A stretch of 64,000 nt of DNA from positions 62,001-126,000 of the forward strand of contig JAOPVP010000042.1 of the NCBI GenBank assembly GCA_025966135.1. Reading direction: 5' to 3'. This DNA is from Frankiales bacterium (lineage in GTDB: Bacteria; Actinomycetota; Actinomycetes; Mycobacteriales; SCTD01). Shown here one piece after another: positions 46,880 to 55,332 of the stretch. The notes under the pieces are model-generated. The model had not been told where the DNA came from, did no database searches, and was given only the letters and a program-made list of their open reading frames with translations. The stretch's first letter is position 1. Each line of letters starts with the position of its first letter. A program made the translations under genes and the position numbers.

Positions 46880-47794
46880 GTGCGTGTCGCCTTGGACCTC
46901 ATGGGGGGCGACACGGCTCCGGCCTCGGTGGTCGACGGTGCGCTGATCGCCGCCGGCTCACAGCCTGACGTCGACGTCGTCCTCGTCGGGCCGGTAGCGC
47001 TTGCCGAACGTCTCCTCCAGGAGCGTGGCGCAGCCGGCCGCTTCCGCCTCGTCGACGCGACCGAGGTCGTGGGCATGGACGAGGAGCCGGCACGTGCGGT
47101 GCGCGCCAAGAAGGACGCGACCGTGCGCGTCGCCCACCGTCTCGTGCGCGACGGCGACTGCCAGGCCGCGGTCTCCGTCGGCTCCACCGGGGCGACCGTC
47201 GCATCCGCCGTCCTCGCGCTCGGCCGCCTCATCGTCCGCCCCGCACTTGCGGTGGTGGTCCCGGCTGTTGCAGGGCCCGTGGTGCTGCTCGACGTCGGCG
47301 CCACTGTCGACGGCACGGCTGGGCAGCTCGTGCAGCACGCCCTGGTGGGCGCGGCCTACGCGAGCGCGGCCCTGGGCCTGGACGACCCCCGCGTGGGTCT
47401 GCTCAACGTCGGTGAGGAGCCGGGCAAGGGTGACAAGCTCCGCAAGGACGCCTTCGCCGCTCTTCTGGCTGCGCCGCTCCGGTTCGTGGGCAACGTTGAA
47501 GGTCAAGACGTGGCGCTGGGTGGCAAGGCGGACGTGGTCGTGACCGACGGGTTCACCGGCAACGTCCTCCTCAAGGGCATCGAGGGGGCCAACACCCGTG
47601 CCGACGGTGGGGAGCTGCCGTCCTCCGCGATCCTGCTCGGGGTCGGCGGAGTCTCGGTGGTCGGGCACGGCTCCGCCTCGGCCGAGGCGGTGGCACAGTG
47701 CGTGGGCTCGGCCGCGCTGGCCGTCCGTGAGGGTGTGGTGGCGCGCATGACGACGGCCCTTGAAGAGCAACGCCGTACGGCGGTGCCCTCATGA
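46880..47794 (+). CDS. plsX: phosphate acyltransferase PlsX, short form
   Basis: 304 residues from the GTG at 46880. ALDLMGGDTAP, SVGSTGATVA, LLNVGEEPGKGD, FVGNVEGQDV and VVVTDGFTGNVLLK are clear PlsX motifs. After GNVLLK (about residue 229) family members carry a ~50-residue helical stretch before the LLG...GHGS motif; here only about 20 residues remain, so the protein is 30-50 residues short. PlsX makes acyl-phosphate for phospholipid synthesis. It is coupled to acpP (ATGA). Confidence 0.88.
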   Translation: MRVALDLMGGDTAPASVVDGALIAAGSQPDVDVVLVGPVALAERLLQERGAAGRFRLVDATEVVGMDEEPARAVRAKKDATVRVAHRLVRDGDCQAAVSVGSTGATVASAVLALGRLIVRPALAVVVPAVAGPVVLLDVGATVDGTAGQLVQHALVGAAYASAALGLDDPRVGLLNVGEEPGKGDKLRKDAFAALLAAPLRFVGNVEGQDVALGGKADVVVTDGFTGNVLLKGIEGANTRADGGELPSSAILLGVGGVSVVGHGSASAEAVAQCVGSAALAVREGVVARMTTALEEQRRTAVPS

Positions 47795-48048
47795 CCCCGG
47801 ACGACGTGCTGGCGGTCATCCAAGGTGCCGTGGCGATCGTGCTCGAGGTCGACCCTGCCACCGTCACCCGGGAGCAGCACTTCGTGCGGGACCTGCAGGC
47901 GGACTCCCTCGCCCTCGTCGAGATCGTGGAGATCGTCGAAGAGCACTTGAGCTCGGCCAGTCGACCCGGCTTCGTGATCGACGACGAGGACCTCGATGAC
48001 CTGGTGACGGTTGGGGACGCACTCGACTACGCCCTGGCGCGCCTGTGA
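47791..48048 (+). CDS. acpP: acyl carrier protein
   Basis: 85 residues. Ser39 in QADSLALVEIVEIVEE is the phosphopantetheine site; LDDLVTVGDALDYAL is the C-terminal helix. It has the unusual acidic insert SASRPGFVIDDEDLDD, and differs from the classic ACP enough that a role linked to PlsX/rnc rather than bulk FAS is possible. Confidence 0.85.
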   Translation: MTPDDVLAVIQGAVAIVLEVDPATVTREQHFVRDLQADSLALVEIVEIVEEHLSSASRPGFVIDDEDLDDLVTVGDALDYALARL

Positions 48049-48092
48049 TTGTCATCGGGGAGGCGGGCCTGTGATTGCCATCGGGGAGGCGG
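48041..48092 (+). repeat. 26-bp tandem duplication between acpP and rnc
   Basis: Two adjacent 26-base copies (48041-48066 and 48067-48092), differing at one position (GTC versus GCC), each contain GCCTGTGATT and the ribosome site GGGGAGG. The duplication builds two 9-residue mini-ORFs (48045-48074 and 48071-48100), each overlapping the next start by GTGA, so acpP, mini-ORF 1, mini-ORF 2 and rnc form a chain of coupled starts. Confidence 0.9.
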
Positions 48093-48096
48093 GCCC

Positions 48097-48846
48097 GTGA
48101 GCGGCCGCGCTGAGCAGTACACCTTGCTGGAGGTTGCGCTTGGTACTGCCCTGGACCCGGCGCTGCTCGAGCGGGCACTGACGCACCGCTCCTACGCCTA
48201 CGAGCACGGTGGGCTCCCCACCAACGAACGCCTGGAGTTCCTCGGGGACTCGGTCCTCGGGCTGGTCGTGACCGACGCTCTCTACGCCAACCACCCCGAC
48301 CTCGCGGAGGGCTCGCTGGCCAAGCTGCGCGCCAGCGTGGTCAGCACCCGTGCGCTCGCCGGGGTGGCCCGCGAGCTCGGGCTGGGCCGGTGGATGCGCC
48401 TGGGCAAGGGGGAGGACGTCACCGGCGGCCGTGACAAGCCGAGCATCCTGGCGGACACCATGGAGGCGGTCATCGGGGCTGTCTACCTCGAGCGCGGCCT
48501 CGAGGGCGCAACCCGGCTCGTCCGGACCTTGTTCGACCCGCTCATGCAGGCGGCGGCCATGGACGGGGCCGCGCTCGACTGGAAGACCGCGCTGCAGGAG
48601 CTCACCGCCTCGCGCTCTCTCGGGGTGCCGGACTACGCCATCACCGAGAGCGGGCCGGACCACTCCAAGTCGTTCGTGGCGCGTGCCATGGTGGCGGGCG
48701 TGAACCGCGGCGAGGGCTTCGGCAAGAGCAAGAAGGAGGCCGAGCAGCAGGCCGCCGAGGGAGCCTGGCGCTCGCTCCAGGTCGCGCCGTTTGCCGAGGA
48801 AGGACTCGCCGGGCAGGGGTCGCTCGACGAGGAGAACGAGGACTAG
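48097..48846 (+). CDS. rnc: ribonuclease III
   Basis: 249 residues from the GTG at 48097, seven bases after GGGGAGG. The signature [12 protein letters not shown] is at 43-54, [13 protein letters not shown] follows, and a dsRNA-binding domain occupies about 167-235 ([29 protein letters not shown]). It cleaves double-stranded RNA in rRNA and mRNA processing. Confidence 0.96.
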   Translation: MSGRAEQYTLLEVALGTALDPALLERALTHRSYAYEHGGLPTNERLEFLGDSVLGLVVTDALYANHPDLAEGSLAKLRASVVSTRALAGVARELGLGRWMRLGKGEDVTGGRDKPSILADTMEAVIGAVYLERGLEGATRLVRTLFDPLMQAAAMDGAALDWKTALQELTASRSLGVPDYAITESGPDHSKSFVARAMVAGVNRGEGFGKSKKEAEQQAAEGAWRSLQVAPFAEEGLAGQGSLDEENED

Positions 48847-48848
48847 GG

Positions 48849-49700
48849 GTGCCGGAGCTCCCCGAGGTCGAGGTGGTCCGGCTCGGCCTGGAGAAGGGCG
48901 TCGCGGGACGCACCATCACCGCCGTCCAGGTCCACCACCCGCGTGCCGTCCGCCGTCACGATGCCGGCCCGCAGGACTTCATCGACCTGCTCACCGGCCG
49001 GACGGTCGTCGCGGCCCGCCGACGCGGGAAGTACCTGTGGCTGCCGCTCGACTCCGGCGACGCCCTCACCGGGCACCTCGGCATGAGCGGCCAGCTGCTC
49101 GTCGTACCGAAGGACAAGCCGGTGGAGAGCCACCTGCGGATCCGGTTCTCCTTCAGCGACGGCGGCCGAGAGTTGCGCTTCATCGACCAGCGGACCTTCG
49201 GCGGCCTGCTGGTCGTCGCCGGCGGGGCCGACCTGCCCAGCACGATCGCCCACATCGCGCGTGACCCGCTCGACCCCGAGTTCGATGACGAGCTGTTCGT
49301 GACCCGTCTCCGCAGGAAACAGTCCGGCGTCAAGCGGGCGCTGCTCGACCAGACCCTGGTGAGCGGGATCGGCAACATCTACGCCGACGAGGCGCTGTGG
49401 CGCGCTCGGCTGCACGGTGGCCGGGCGACGGAGACCGTCACCAAGCCGAAGGCACGCGAGCTGCTCGAGCACGCCCGCGACGTCCTGACCGAGTCGCTCG
49501 CCCAGGGCGGCACGTCTTTCGATGCGCTCTACGTCTCCACCGAGGGCGTCAGTGGCCTGTTCGAGCGGTGGCTGCACGCCTACGGACGCGAGGGCGAGCC
49601 GTGCGACCGCTGTGGCACGCCGCTGCGCCGTGAGGCCTGGATGAACCGCTCGTCGTACTCGTGCCCGACCTGCCAGCCGAGGCCGCGCTACCCCCGCTGA
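48849..49700 (+). CDS. mutM: formamidopyrimidine-DNA glycosylase
   Basis: 283 residues. After Met removal it begins PELPEVE (catalytic Pro and Glu), GKYLWLPL includes the beta-lysine, a helix-two-turn-helix ([14 protein letters not shown]) and a zinc finger with CDRCGTPL and CPTC close the protein. It excises oxidised guanine. GTG start, two bases after rnc. Confidence 0.97.
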   Translation: MPELPEVEVVRLGLEKGVAGRTITAVQVHHPRAVRRHDAGPQDFIDLLTGRTVVAARRRGKYLWLPLDSGDALTGHLGMSGQLLVVPKDKPVESHLRIRFSFSDGGRELRFIDQRTFGGLLVVAGGADLPSTIAHIARDPLDPEFDDELFVTRLRRKQSGVKRALLDQTLVSGIGNIYADEALWRARLHGGRATETVTKPKARELLEHARDVLTESLAQGGTSFDALYVSTEGVSGLFERWLHAYGREGEPCDRCGTPLRREAWMNRSSYSCPTCQPRPRYPR

Positions 49701-49873
49701 AGCTCCTCGCGGACCCCGTCCGCGAGGCTCCCGTCTGCTTGCCGCGGCGCCCACGGCTCGCTGCGCACCCACTGGCTGCCACAGCCGCGGCAGGCGAACA
49801 GCCTCTCGCCCTTGTACGGCGCCTTCGTCGGCGCCCAGTCGCACAGGCTCAGGCAGGGATGGATGGCGAGCAC
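49688..49873 (-). CDS. small zinc-ribbon-like protein
   Basis: 61 residues from [22 protein letters not shown], then [19 protein letters not shown]. Two CxxC-like cysteine pairs (7/11 and 28/31) suggest a zinc ribbon. It overlaps the mutM end by 13 bases on the opposite strand. Similar short proteins sit next to mutM in other actinobacteria. Function unknown. Confidence 0.65.
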   Translation of the reverse strand: MLAIHPCLSLCDWAPTKAPYKGERLFACRGCGSQWVRSEPWAPRQADGSLADGVREELQRG

Positions 49874-49910
49874 CCGTCCAGTCTCAGGCACACTCAGGAA
49901 CGTGGCGACG

Positions 49911-50168
49911 GTGCGTATGACGGCCTTCGTGAAGGGCCAGGTGCAGGGAGTGGGCTTCCGCTGGTGGACCCGCGCCCGGGCGCTTGAGCTCGGGCTGTCC
50001 GGGTCGGCGACCAACCTGGCGGACGGGCGTGTCGAGGTGGTGGCGGAGGGTCCGGAGCCAGCCTGCCGGCAGCTGCTCGCCCTGCTCCCGGGCGGACCGG
50101 GCAGGGTCGAGTTCGTCTCCGAGCGCTGGGCGCAGGCACGCGGTGAGGTCGGGTTCGGTGAGCGTTAG
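49911..50168 (+). CDS. acyP: acylphosphatase
   Basis: 85 residues from the GTG at 49911 (an ATG six bases later and a GTG nine bases earlier are alternatives). [13 protein letters not shown] holds the catalytic Arg, and the asparagine is in [11 protein letters not shown]. It hydrolyses acyl phosphates. It sits before smc in many actinobacteria; here an extra module intervenes. Confidence 0.92.
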   Translation: MRMTAFVKGQVQGVGFRWWTRARALELGLSGSATNLADGRVEVVAEGPEPACRQLLALLPGGPGRVEFVSERWAQARGEVGFGER

Positions 50169-50218
50169 GAGGACGCTGAGAGGACCTGGCGGGGTGGTCA
50201 CGAGAAGCCCACCAACTC

Positions 50219-50233
50219 GTCACGTTTCGTGAC
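50219..50233. promoter_or_regulatory. palindrome upstream of the coiled-coil gene
   Basis: GTCACG-TTT-CGTGAC is a perfect 6+3+6 palindrome, and a direct copy of CGTTCGTGAC follows at once (50235-50244). It lies 19 bases before the TTGACC -35 of the next gene, so it may be a regulator site. Confidence 0.45.
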
Positions 50234-50251
50234 ACGTTCGTGACCTGAGCC

Positions 50252-50280
50252 TTGACCTGAGCATGATCACGTGGCAAATT
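50252..50280 (+). promoter_or_regulatory. promoter of the coiled-coil gene
   Basis: TTGACC (50252-50257), a 17-base spacer and CAAATT (50275-50280), 62 bases before the ATG at 50343. Confidence 0.55.
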
Positions 50281-50342
50281 GGTGTCACCACGCCTGTGCC
50301 CTCTGCCAGGCGCGCGGACCCCTCAGCGTGGAGGCTTCTTCG

Positions 50343-50540
50343 ATGGCGAAGGCCCTGTTCGGTCATGTCGGTGTAGGCACCGATCTGCGTCTCGCGGCCG
50401 AGGTGCGCCACCTGCGCGCCAGGGTTGTGGAACTCGAGAACGAGGTGGGTCGCGTGAAGGCCGCCAACGACGCGCTCGTCGCCACCGTCCACGTCGAGGA
50501 CGACATCCGGGTGCTCACCGATGAGCCCGCCCTGACCTGA
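50343..50540 (+). CDS. small coiled-coil protein
   Basis: 65 residues from the ATG at 50343 behind GGAGG. It starts MAKALFGHVGVGTDLRL and continues as a coiled coil (AEVRHLRARVVELENEVGRVKAANDALVA). Proteins starting MAKALLG/FGHV are widespread in actinobacteria in this chromosomal neighbourhood; function unknown. A hairpin terminator follows. Confidence 0.75.
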   Translation: MAKALFGHVGVGTDLRLAAEVRHLRARVVELENEVGRVKAANDALVATVHVEDDIRVLTDEPALT

Positions 50541-50560
50541 GCTACTCCCGCCATCACGAG

Positions 50561-50596
50561 GGCGCTTCCCGCCGAGGGAGGCGCCTTTCGTCGTTT
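50561..50596 (+). terminator. terminator after the coiled-coil gene
   Basis: GGCGCTTCCC and GGGAGGCGCC form a 10-bp stem with one G-T pair around a 5-base loop, followed by TTTCGTCGTTT. Confidence 0.8.
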
Positions 50597-50662
50597 CCGG
50601 ACGCCGCCCCCCGCTAGGCCCGCCCCTCCCCGGCGCGTCACGTCAGCGGGTCGTTGCGAAAC

Positions 50663-50704
50663 GCCTACTCGGTATGCATACTCCGTACTGCCTACCGAGT
50701 AGGC
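50663..50704. promoter_or_regulatory. PadR operator with three half-sites over the padR promoter
   Basis: A 12-bp perfect inverted repeat (50663-50674 and 50693-50704) flanks 18 bases. Inside, the 9-mer TACTCGGTA occurs directly at 50666, as TACTCCGTA at 50679, and inverted as TACCGAGTA at 50693. A promoter TTGCGA (50654-50659), 17-base spacer, CATACT (50677-50682) overlaps the sites. This fits repression of the whole operon by its first gene. Confidence 0.7.
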
Positions 50705-50729
50705 ATTCGCACAGGAGGGGATCCGCGAG

Positions 50730-51290
50730 ATGTCGGTACGAAACGGGCTGCTGGCCCTGCTCGCCGAGCGCCCGCGCTACGGCTACGAGCTACGGGGCGA
50801 GTTCGAGGCCCGCACCGGAACGACCTGGCCGCTCAACGTGGGGCAGGTCTACACGACCCTGTCCCGGCTGGAACGCGACGGCTGTGTGACGGCGAGCGAC
50901 GCCGGCGAGTCGGGGCAGCAGTATTACGAGATCACCGCGGAGGGCCGTGCGGAGGTCACCGCGTGGTTCACGACCCCAGTACGGCGGGAAGCGCGGCCCC
51001 GGGACGAGTTGGCGATCAAGCTGGCCCTCGCTGTCGGCAACCAGGATGTCGACATCGCCGCGGTCGTCCAGGCCCAGCGCACCGACAGCCTGCGCGCCCT
51101 GCAGGACTACACCCGGCTCAAGGCCCAGGCCGGCCCCGAGGACCTCGCCTGGCTCCTCGTGCTCGACGCCATGGTCTTCCAGACCGAGGCCGAGGTGCGT
51201 TGGCTCGACCACTGCGAGAGCCGGGTGGTGCAGGGCCGCCGTCCGGTCGTCAGGCCCACGCCCGTCGAGGACGTGGAGCGGGCCCGGTGA
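50730..51290 (+). CDS. PadR-family transcriptional regulator
   Basis: 186 residues from an ATG. The winged helix is LLALLAERPRYGYELRGEFEARTG...GQVYTTLSRLERDGCVTAS, and the C-terminal helical dimer domain follows (the Vir_C_2-like PadR form). It overlaps the ABC ATPase by GTGA and probably represses this operon in response to a drug-like or membrane ligand; ligand unknown. Confidence 0.92.
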   Translation: MSVRNGLLALLAERPRYGYELRGEFEARTGTTWPLNVGQVYTTLSRLERDGCVTASDAGESGQQYYEITAEGRAEVTAWFTTPVRREARPRDELAIKLALAVGNQDVDIAAVVQAQRTDSLRALQDYTRLKAQAGPEDLAWLLVLDAMVFQTEAEVRWLDHCESRVVQGRRPVVRPTPVEDVERAR

Positions 51291-51994
51291 GCATCCTCGT
51301 GCTCGAGGCGGTGACCCGCACGCACGGCAGCGGGGACGGCCAGGTCGAGGCCCTCAAGCACCTGTCGCTGACCGTTGCGCCCGGTGAGCTGGTCGCGGTG
51401 ATGGGTCCGAGCGGCTCGGGTAAGTCGACGTTGCTCCACCTCGCCGGCGGACTGGACCAGCCGACGTCCGGCCGGGTCCTCGTGGAGGGGACCGAGCTCG
51501 GGAATCTGTCGAGGAAGGCGCTCGCCCAGCTCCGGCGCCGCTGGATCGGCTACGTCTTCCAGGACTTCAACCTGATCCCCGCCCTGACCGCCGCCGAGAA
51601 CGTCGCCCTGCCGCGCGAGCTCGACGGCGTACCCGCCCGCAAGGCGCGCAAGGAGGCGGTGGCAGCACTGGCCGAGGTCGGCGTCCCTGAGCTTGCCGAC
51701 CGCTTCCCCGATGACATGTCCGGCGGCCAGCAGCAGCGCATCGCGATTGCCCGGGCACTGGTCGGGGAGCGTCGTCTGGTGCTGGCCGATGAGCCCACCG
51801 GTGCGCTCGACTCCACCACCGGTGAGGCCGTGATGGCCCTGCTGCGTGCCCGCGTCGACGCCGGCGCGGCCGGGGTGCTGGTCACCCACGACGCGCGGCA
51901 CGCAGCCTGGGCGAACCGGGTGGTGTTCCTGCGCGACGGCCGGGTGGTCGACGAGTCCGTCTACCGCGCCCCCGAAGACGTGCTTGCGCCATGA
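51287..51994 (+). CDS. ABC transporter ATP-binding protein (MacB/LolD type)
   Basis: 235 residues: Walker A GPSGSGKST, signature MSGGQQQRIAIARAL, Walker B LVLADEPTGALD, and VTHDARHA. It belongs to the class that drives FtsX-type permeases in export or mechanotransmission. It is coupled to both neighbours by 4-base overlaps. Confidence 0.94.
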   Translation: MSILVLEAVTRTHGSGDGQVEALKHLSLTVAPGELVAVMGPSGSGKSTLLHLAGGLDQPTSGRVLVEGTELGNLSRKALAQLRRRWIGYVFQDFNLIPALTAAENVALPRELDGVPARKARKEAVAALAEVGVPELADRFPDDMSGGQQQRIAIARALVGERRLVLADEPTGALDSTTGEAVMALLRARVDAGAAGVLVTHDARHAAWANRVVFLRDGRVVDESVYRAPEDVLAP

Positions 51995-54633
51995 GCGCTC
52001 TCGCCGCGACCCTGCGCATCGCCCGCCGCGACGCTCGCAGGGCCAAGGGCCGCAGCGCCCTCGTCGTCGTGATGATCGCGCTGCCCGTGCTGGGCGTCGG
52101 GGCTGCCGACGTGCTGTACCGGACCTTCCAGCTCTCGCCCGACCAGAAGGCGACCCGCACGATGGGCGCGTCCGACGCGGTGCTCATCGACAGCAGCTCG
52201 TCGGCTGTGGTCCAACTCCCCGATGTGGCTGGGTCCTTTGCGTTCGAGGGCGGCACAGGGACGCGGGTCGGCCCCGCACCGGAGCCCGCCACCGTCGTCC
52301 CGGCCGGCAGCACGGTGGTGGCGGACCGCACCTTCGGCGGGGGCCAAGTCACGATCGGGAACGTCACCGCCGTCGCCTCGATGCGCGACCTGGACTACCT
52401 GGCGCCGATCGCCCACGGGATGTTCTTCCCACACAGCGGCCGTGCGCCGCGGCGCGGCGGCGAGGTCGCAGTGACGACGGCGCTCGCGCAGCGGCTCGGA
52501 GTCGGCGTCGGCGCAACCGTGCGGGTGGGCCCTCGACGCGGCACCACGCAGGCAGTGACGGTGGTCGGGCTCGTCGACGACGCCGGCAGCCCGGCAACGC
52601 AGATCGTCCTCATGGCCCCCGGCGCCCTGCGGGCGCAGCGGGATGCCGCCGTGAGGTTCCTGGTCGACGTCCGGGACAGGTTGACCTGGGCCGACGTCCA
52701 GGCGGCCAATGCCCGCGGCTTCATCCTCTTGCCGCGAGGCAAGGTCCCGGGCCAACCCGGCGTGCCGCCGGGACGGGGCCTCATCGCGAGCAGCAACGTC
52801 CCGGCGATCGCCCTGGTCGTCGGGATGACGCTGCTCGAGATCGTCCTGCTCGCCGGCCCGGCCTTCGCGGTCGGTGCCAAGCGGCAGAGCCGCGAGCTGG
52901 CCCTGCTGTCGGCCACCGGCGGTGAGCGCCGCCACATCCGGAGCGTCGTGCTCGGTCATGGCGTCGTCCTCGGTGGGGCCGGTGGCCTTCTGGGTGTCGC
53001 GGCGGGAACCGGGCTCGGGTGGCTGGCCGAGCCGTTCTTACGGGACTACAGCAACCAGGTCCCCGGGCCCTTCGACGTCCGTCCGCTCGAACTGGGGGGC
53101 ATCGCTGTCGTCGGGGTGCTCACCGCGATCCTGGCCGCCCTGCTCCCCGCCCGGTCGGCTGCGCGGCAGGACGTGGTCGCTGCGTTGACCGGCAGGCGGG
53201 GGCAGCTCCGGAGCCTGCGGCGTACCCCGCTCCTCGGCCTGCTCGCCGCGCTTGGGGGCACGGCGATCGCGCTGGAAGGCGCACGGCAGCGCAGCGTCAA
53301 CACCATCTTGGCCGGCTCGGCCGTGGCCGAGCTCGGTCTGGTCGCGACGACACCGTTCCTCGTCGGCCTGGTCGGCCGGATCGGGCCCTGGCTGCCGGTT
53401 GGCCCGCGACTCGCGCTGCGTGACGCCGCCCGTAACCGCGGCCGGACCGCGCCCGCCATCTCCGCCGTCCTCGCCGCGGTCGCCGGTTCGGTCGCGGTCG
53501 CCACCTACCTGGCGAGCTACGACCAGTACAACCGGAACTCCCACCGACCAGTGGCGCCGTACGGCACCGCGGTTGTGCCCCTGCAGGGCAACACGGCCAA
53601 GGGCCCGCAGGTGGAGGCAGCGCTCCGCCGGACGCTGCTGTCGGCCACCGTGGCGGGGGTGCGCAGCCTGGATCCGCAGGGTGCGACGGTCAGCACGCAG
53701 ACTCCCTCAGGCGCTGGCTACCTGTCGGTGCAGATCTCGCCTGCACAGGCCTGCTCCGGCGTCTGGGTCCAGGACAGCGGGAAACCGTGGTGCAACGGGG
53801 CAGCTCGGCAGGCCACGTTGCCGGGAGCTCTCGTCGGGGACACCGCCACGATCGCGGTGCTGACCGGGCGCTCGGGCGACCCGTACGCCGGCGTGCTGGC
53901 CCGCGGCGGAGCGGTCGTCCCTCGCAACTACCTCCAGGCCGGCGGGACCGCGGTGCTCGTCGTGCAACAGGCCGGCGATCCCCAGGGGACCCACCGGCGG
54001 ACGCTCACGGTGCCGGCCGAGGCGCTTCCCGACGACGTGCCACAGGTGACGGTGTTGTCGCACCAGGCTGCAGCCAGCACCGGCCTTCCTGCCACGCTCC
54101 TCGGCGTCGTCGCCTCGTCCCGACAGCCACCCTCTGCGGCCGAGGAGGACCGGGCCCGGCATGAGCTCGGCACGCTCGACCTCAGCGGCCCGCTCGTCGT
54201 GGAGCGCGGATATACGAAGAAGAACGGACTGGGCCTGCTGGCGCTGCTCCTAGGCAGTGCCGTGATCGTCCTCGGTGCCTCCGGCATCGCGACCGGCCTG
54301 GCCGCCGCCGACGGGCGTGCCGACCTGGCCACCCTCGCGGCTGTCGGTGCCAGCCCCGGCCGGCGCCGCGGCCTGGCGGCGTTCCAGTCGATGGTGACCG
54401 CGGGGCTCGGCACGGTGCTGGGCACCGTCGCGGGCCTGGTACCAGCGGTCGGGATGGTGCGGGCGCTCAACGCCGCCGCGGCAACCGCGCCGTTCTCGCG
54501 GATCAACCCCTATCCGCTCGTGCTGCCGTGGCGGAACCTGGCGATCACCGTGCTCGTGGTGCCGCTCCTCGCCGCTCTTGCCGCGGCAGCACTCACCCGC
54601 TCGCGGCTTCCGATGGTCCGGAGGATGACGTGA
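51991..54633 (+). CDS. FtsX-like ABC permease
   Basis: 880 residues: an N-terminal helix (about 24-44), a large extracytoplasmic region, then helices near 265-290, 315-340 and 370-395, a second long extracytoplasmic part, and three helices after about 745 (LLALLLGSAVIVLGASGIATGLAAADG...). This is the duplicated FtsX/MacB_PCD plan. No MacA-like adaptor is present. Coupled to the ATPase by ATGA. Confidence 0.88.
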   Translation: MSALAATLRIARRDARRAKGRSALVVVMIALPVLGVGAADVLYRTFQLSPDQKATRTMGASDAVLIDSSSSAVVQLPDVAGSFAFEGGTGTRVGPAPEPATVVPAGSTVVADRTFGGGQVTIGNVTAVASMRDLDYLAPIAHGMFFPHSGRAPRRGGEVAVTTALAQRLGVGVGATVRVGPRRGTTQAVTVVGLVDDAGSPATQIVLMAPGALRAQRDAAVRFLVDVRDRLTWADVQAANARGFILLPRGKVPGQPGVPPGRGLIASSNVPAIALVVGMTLLEIVLLAGPAFAVGAKRQSRELALLSATGGERRHIRSVVLGHGVVLGGAGGLLGVAAGTGLGWLAEPFLRDYSNQVPGPFDVRPLELGGIAVVGVLTAILAALLPARSAARQDVVAALTGRRGQLRSLRRTPLLGLLAALGGTAIALEGARQRSVNTILAGSAVAELGLVATTPFLVGLVGRIGPWLPVGPRLALRDAARNRGRTAPAISAVLAAVAGSVAVATYLASYDQYNRNSHRPVAPYGTAVVPLQGNTAKGPQVEAALRRTLLSATVAGVRSLDPQGATVSTQTPSGAGYLSVQISPAQACSGVWVQDSGKPWCNGAARQATLPGALVGDTATIAVLTGRSGDPYAGVLARGGAVVPRNYLQAGGTAVLVVQQAGDPQGTHRRTLTVPAEALPDDVPQVTVLSHQAAASTGLPATLLGVVASSRQPPSAAEEDRARHELGTLDLSGPLVVERGYTKKNGLGLLALLLGSAVIVLGASGIATGLAAADGRADLATLAAVGASPGRRRGLAAFQSMVTAGLGTVLGTVAGLVPAVGMVRALNAAAATAPFSRINPYPLVLPWRNLAITVLVVPLLAALAAAALTRSRLPMVRRMT

Positions 54634-55157
54634 GGCGACTTGGGGTGGCGGTGGCCCTGACGGTCGCGGGCGTCGGCTACACCCTTCACGGCGGAGGCTC
54701 GTCGGCGTCGCCGTACACGCAGGTGCCGAACCAGACGACCTCGGGGCCGGTCGTGCCGGCGCCGGACGCACCGGTGGGCGCCGGCGACACGACGCACCTG
54801 CAGCTGCCCATGCAGCGCGCGGTCGCCCGGGCGATCGCGGCTGCTGCGGCCGACGGGGTCGAGCTGCGCGTCACGTCCGGCTGGCGGAGCCGGACGGAGC
54901 AGGCGCAGCTGTACGCCGACGCGATCGGCAAGTACGGCTCCCCGGAGCGGGCCCGGAGGTGGGTCCTGCCGCCCGATGAGTCCGAGCACGTCAAGGGACG
55001 AGCCGTGGACGTCGGGCCGCCGGCGGGCGCCAGGTGGCTGGAGGAGCACGGTGTCCACTTCGGACTGTGCCGGCGGTATGCCAACGAGCCCTGGCACTTC
55101 GAGCGGCTCGCTGCAGCCAAGGGATCGGCGTGCCCGGCACTCGAGGCGCACGCGTGA
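54630..55157 (+). CDS. VanY-type D-alanyl-D-alanine carboxypeptidase/peptidase
   Basis: 175 residues with an N-terminal membrane or signal helix (about 4-20). The M15B zinc site is His120 and Asp127 in SEHVKGRAVDVG, and His156 with the catalytic Glu153 in EPWHFER; SGWRSRTEQAQLYADA (83-98) is the substrate arm. It trims peptidoglycan stem peptides. It is coupled to the permease (GTGA), so the transporter and cell-wall peptidase probably act together. Confidence 0.88.
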   Translation: MRRLGVAVALTVAGVGYTLHGGGSSASPYTQVPNQTTSGPVVPAPDAPVGAGDTTHLQLPMQRAVARAIAAAAADGVELRVTSGWRSRTEQAQLYADAIGKYGSPERARRWVLPPDESEHVKGRAVDVGPPAGARWLEEHGVHFGLCRRYANEPWHFERLAAAKGSACPALEAHA

Positions 55158-55291
55158 GCCCGGACCTCGCCGAACGGCTCCGGCGGCTCGCCCGACGCCG
55201 CATCCGGCAGACGGTGCTCCTGCGTCGCTCAGCCGCCACCGTGGTGGTGCGGAGCCCACGGGTACCCGGGCAAGGATCCGGTCGCCGCTAG
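55154..55291 (+). CDS. possible 45-residue arginine-rich protein
   Basis: GTG overlaps the VanY stop (GTGA). The frame reads MSPDLAERLRRLARRRIRQ and ends in VRSPRVPGQGSGRR. Its overlap fits a coupled last gene, but it has no domain and the arginine content could reflect GC composition. A tentative call. Confidence 0.35.
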   Translation: MSPDLAERLRRLARRRIRQTVLLRRSAATVVVRSPRVPGQGSGRR

Positions 55292-55332
55292 AGTTGCACC
55301 GGCCTTCCCCCTGGCCGACGGATCGGTAGAGC

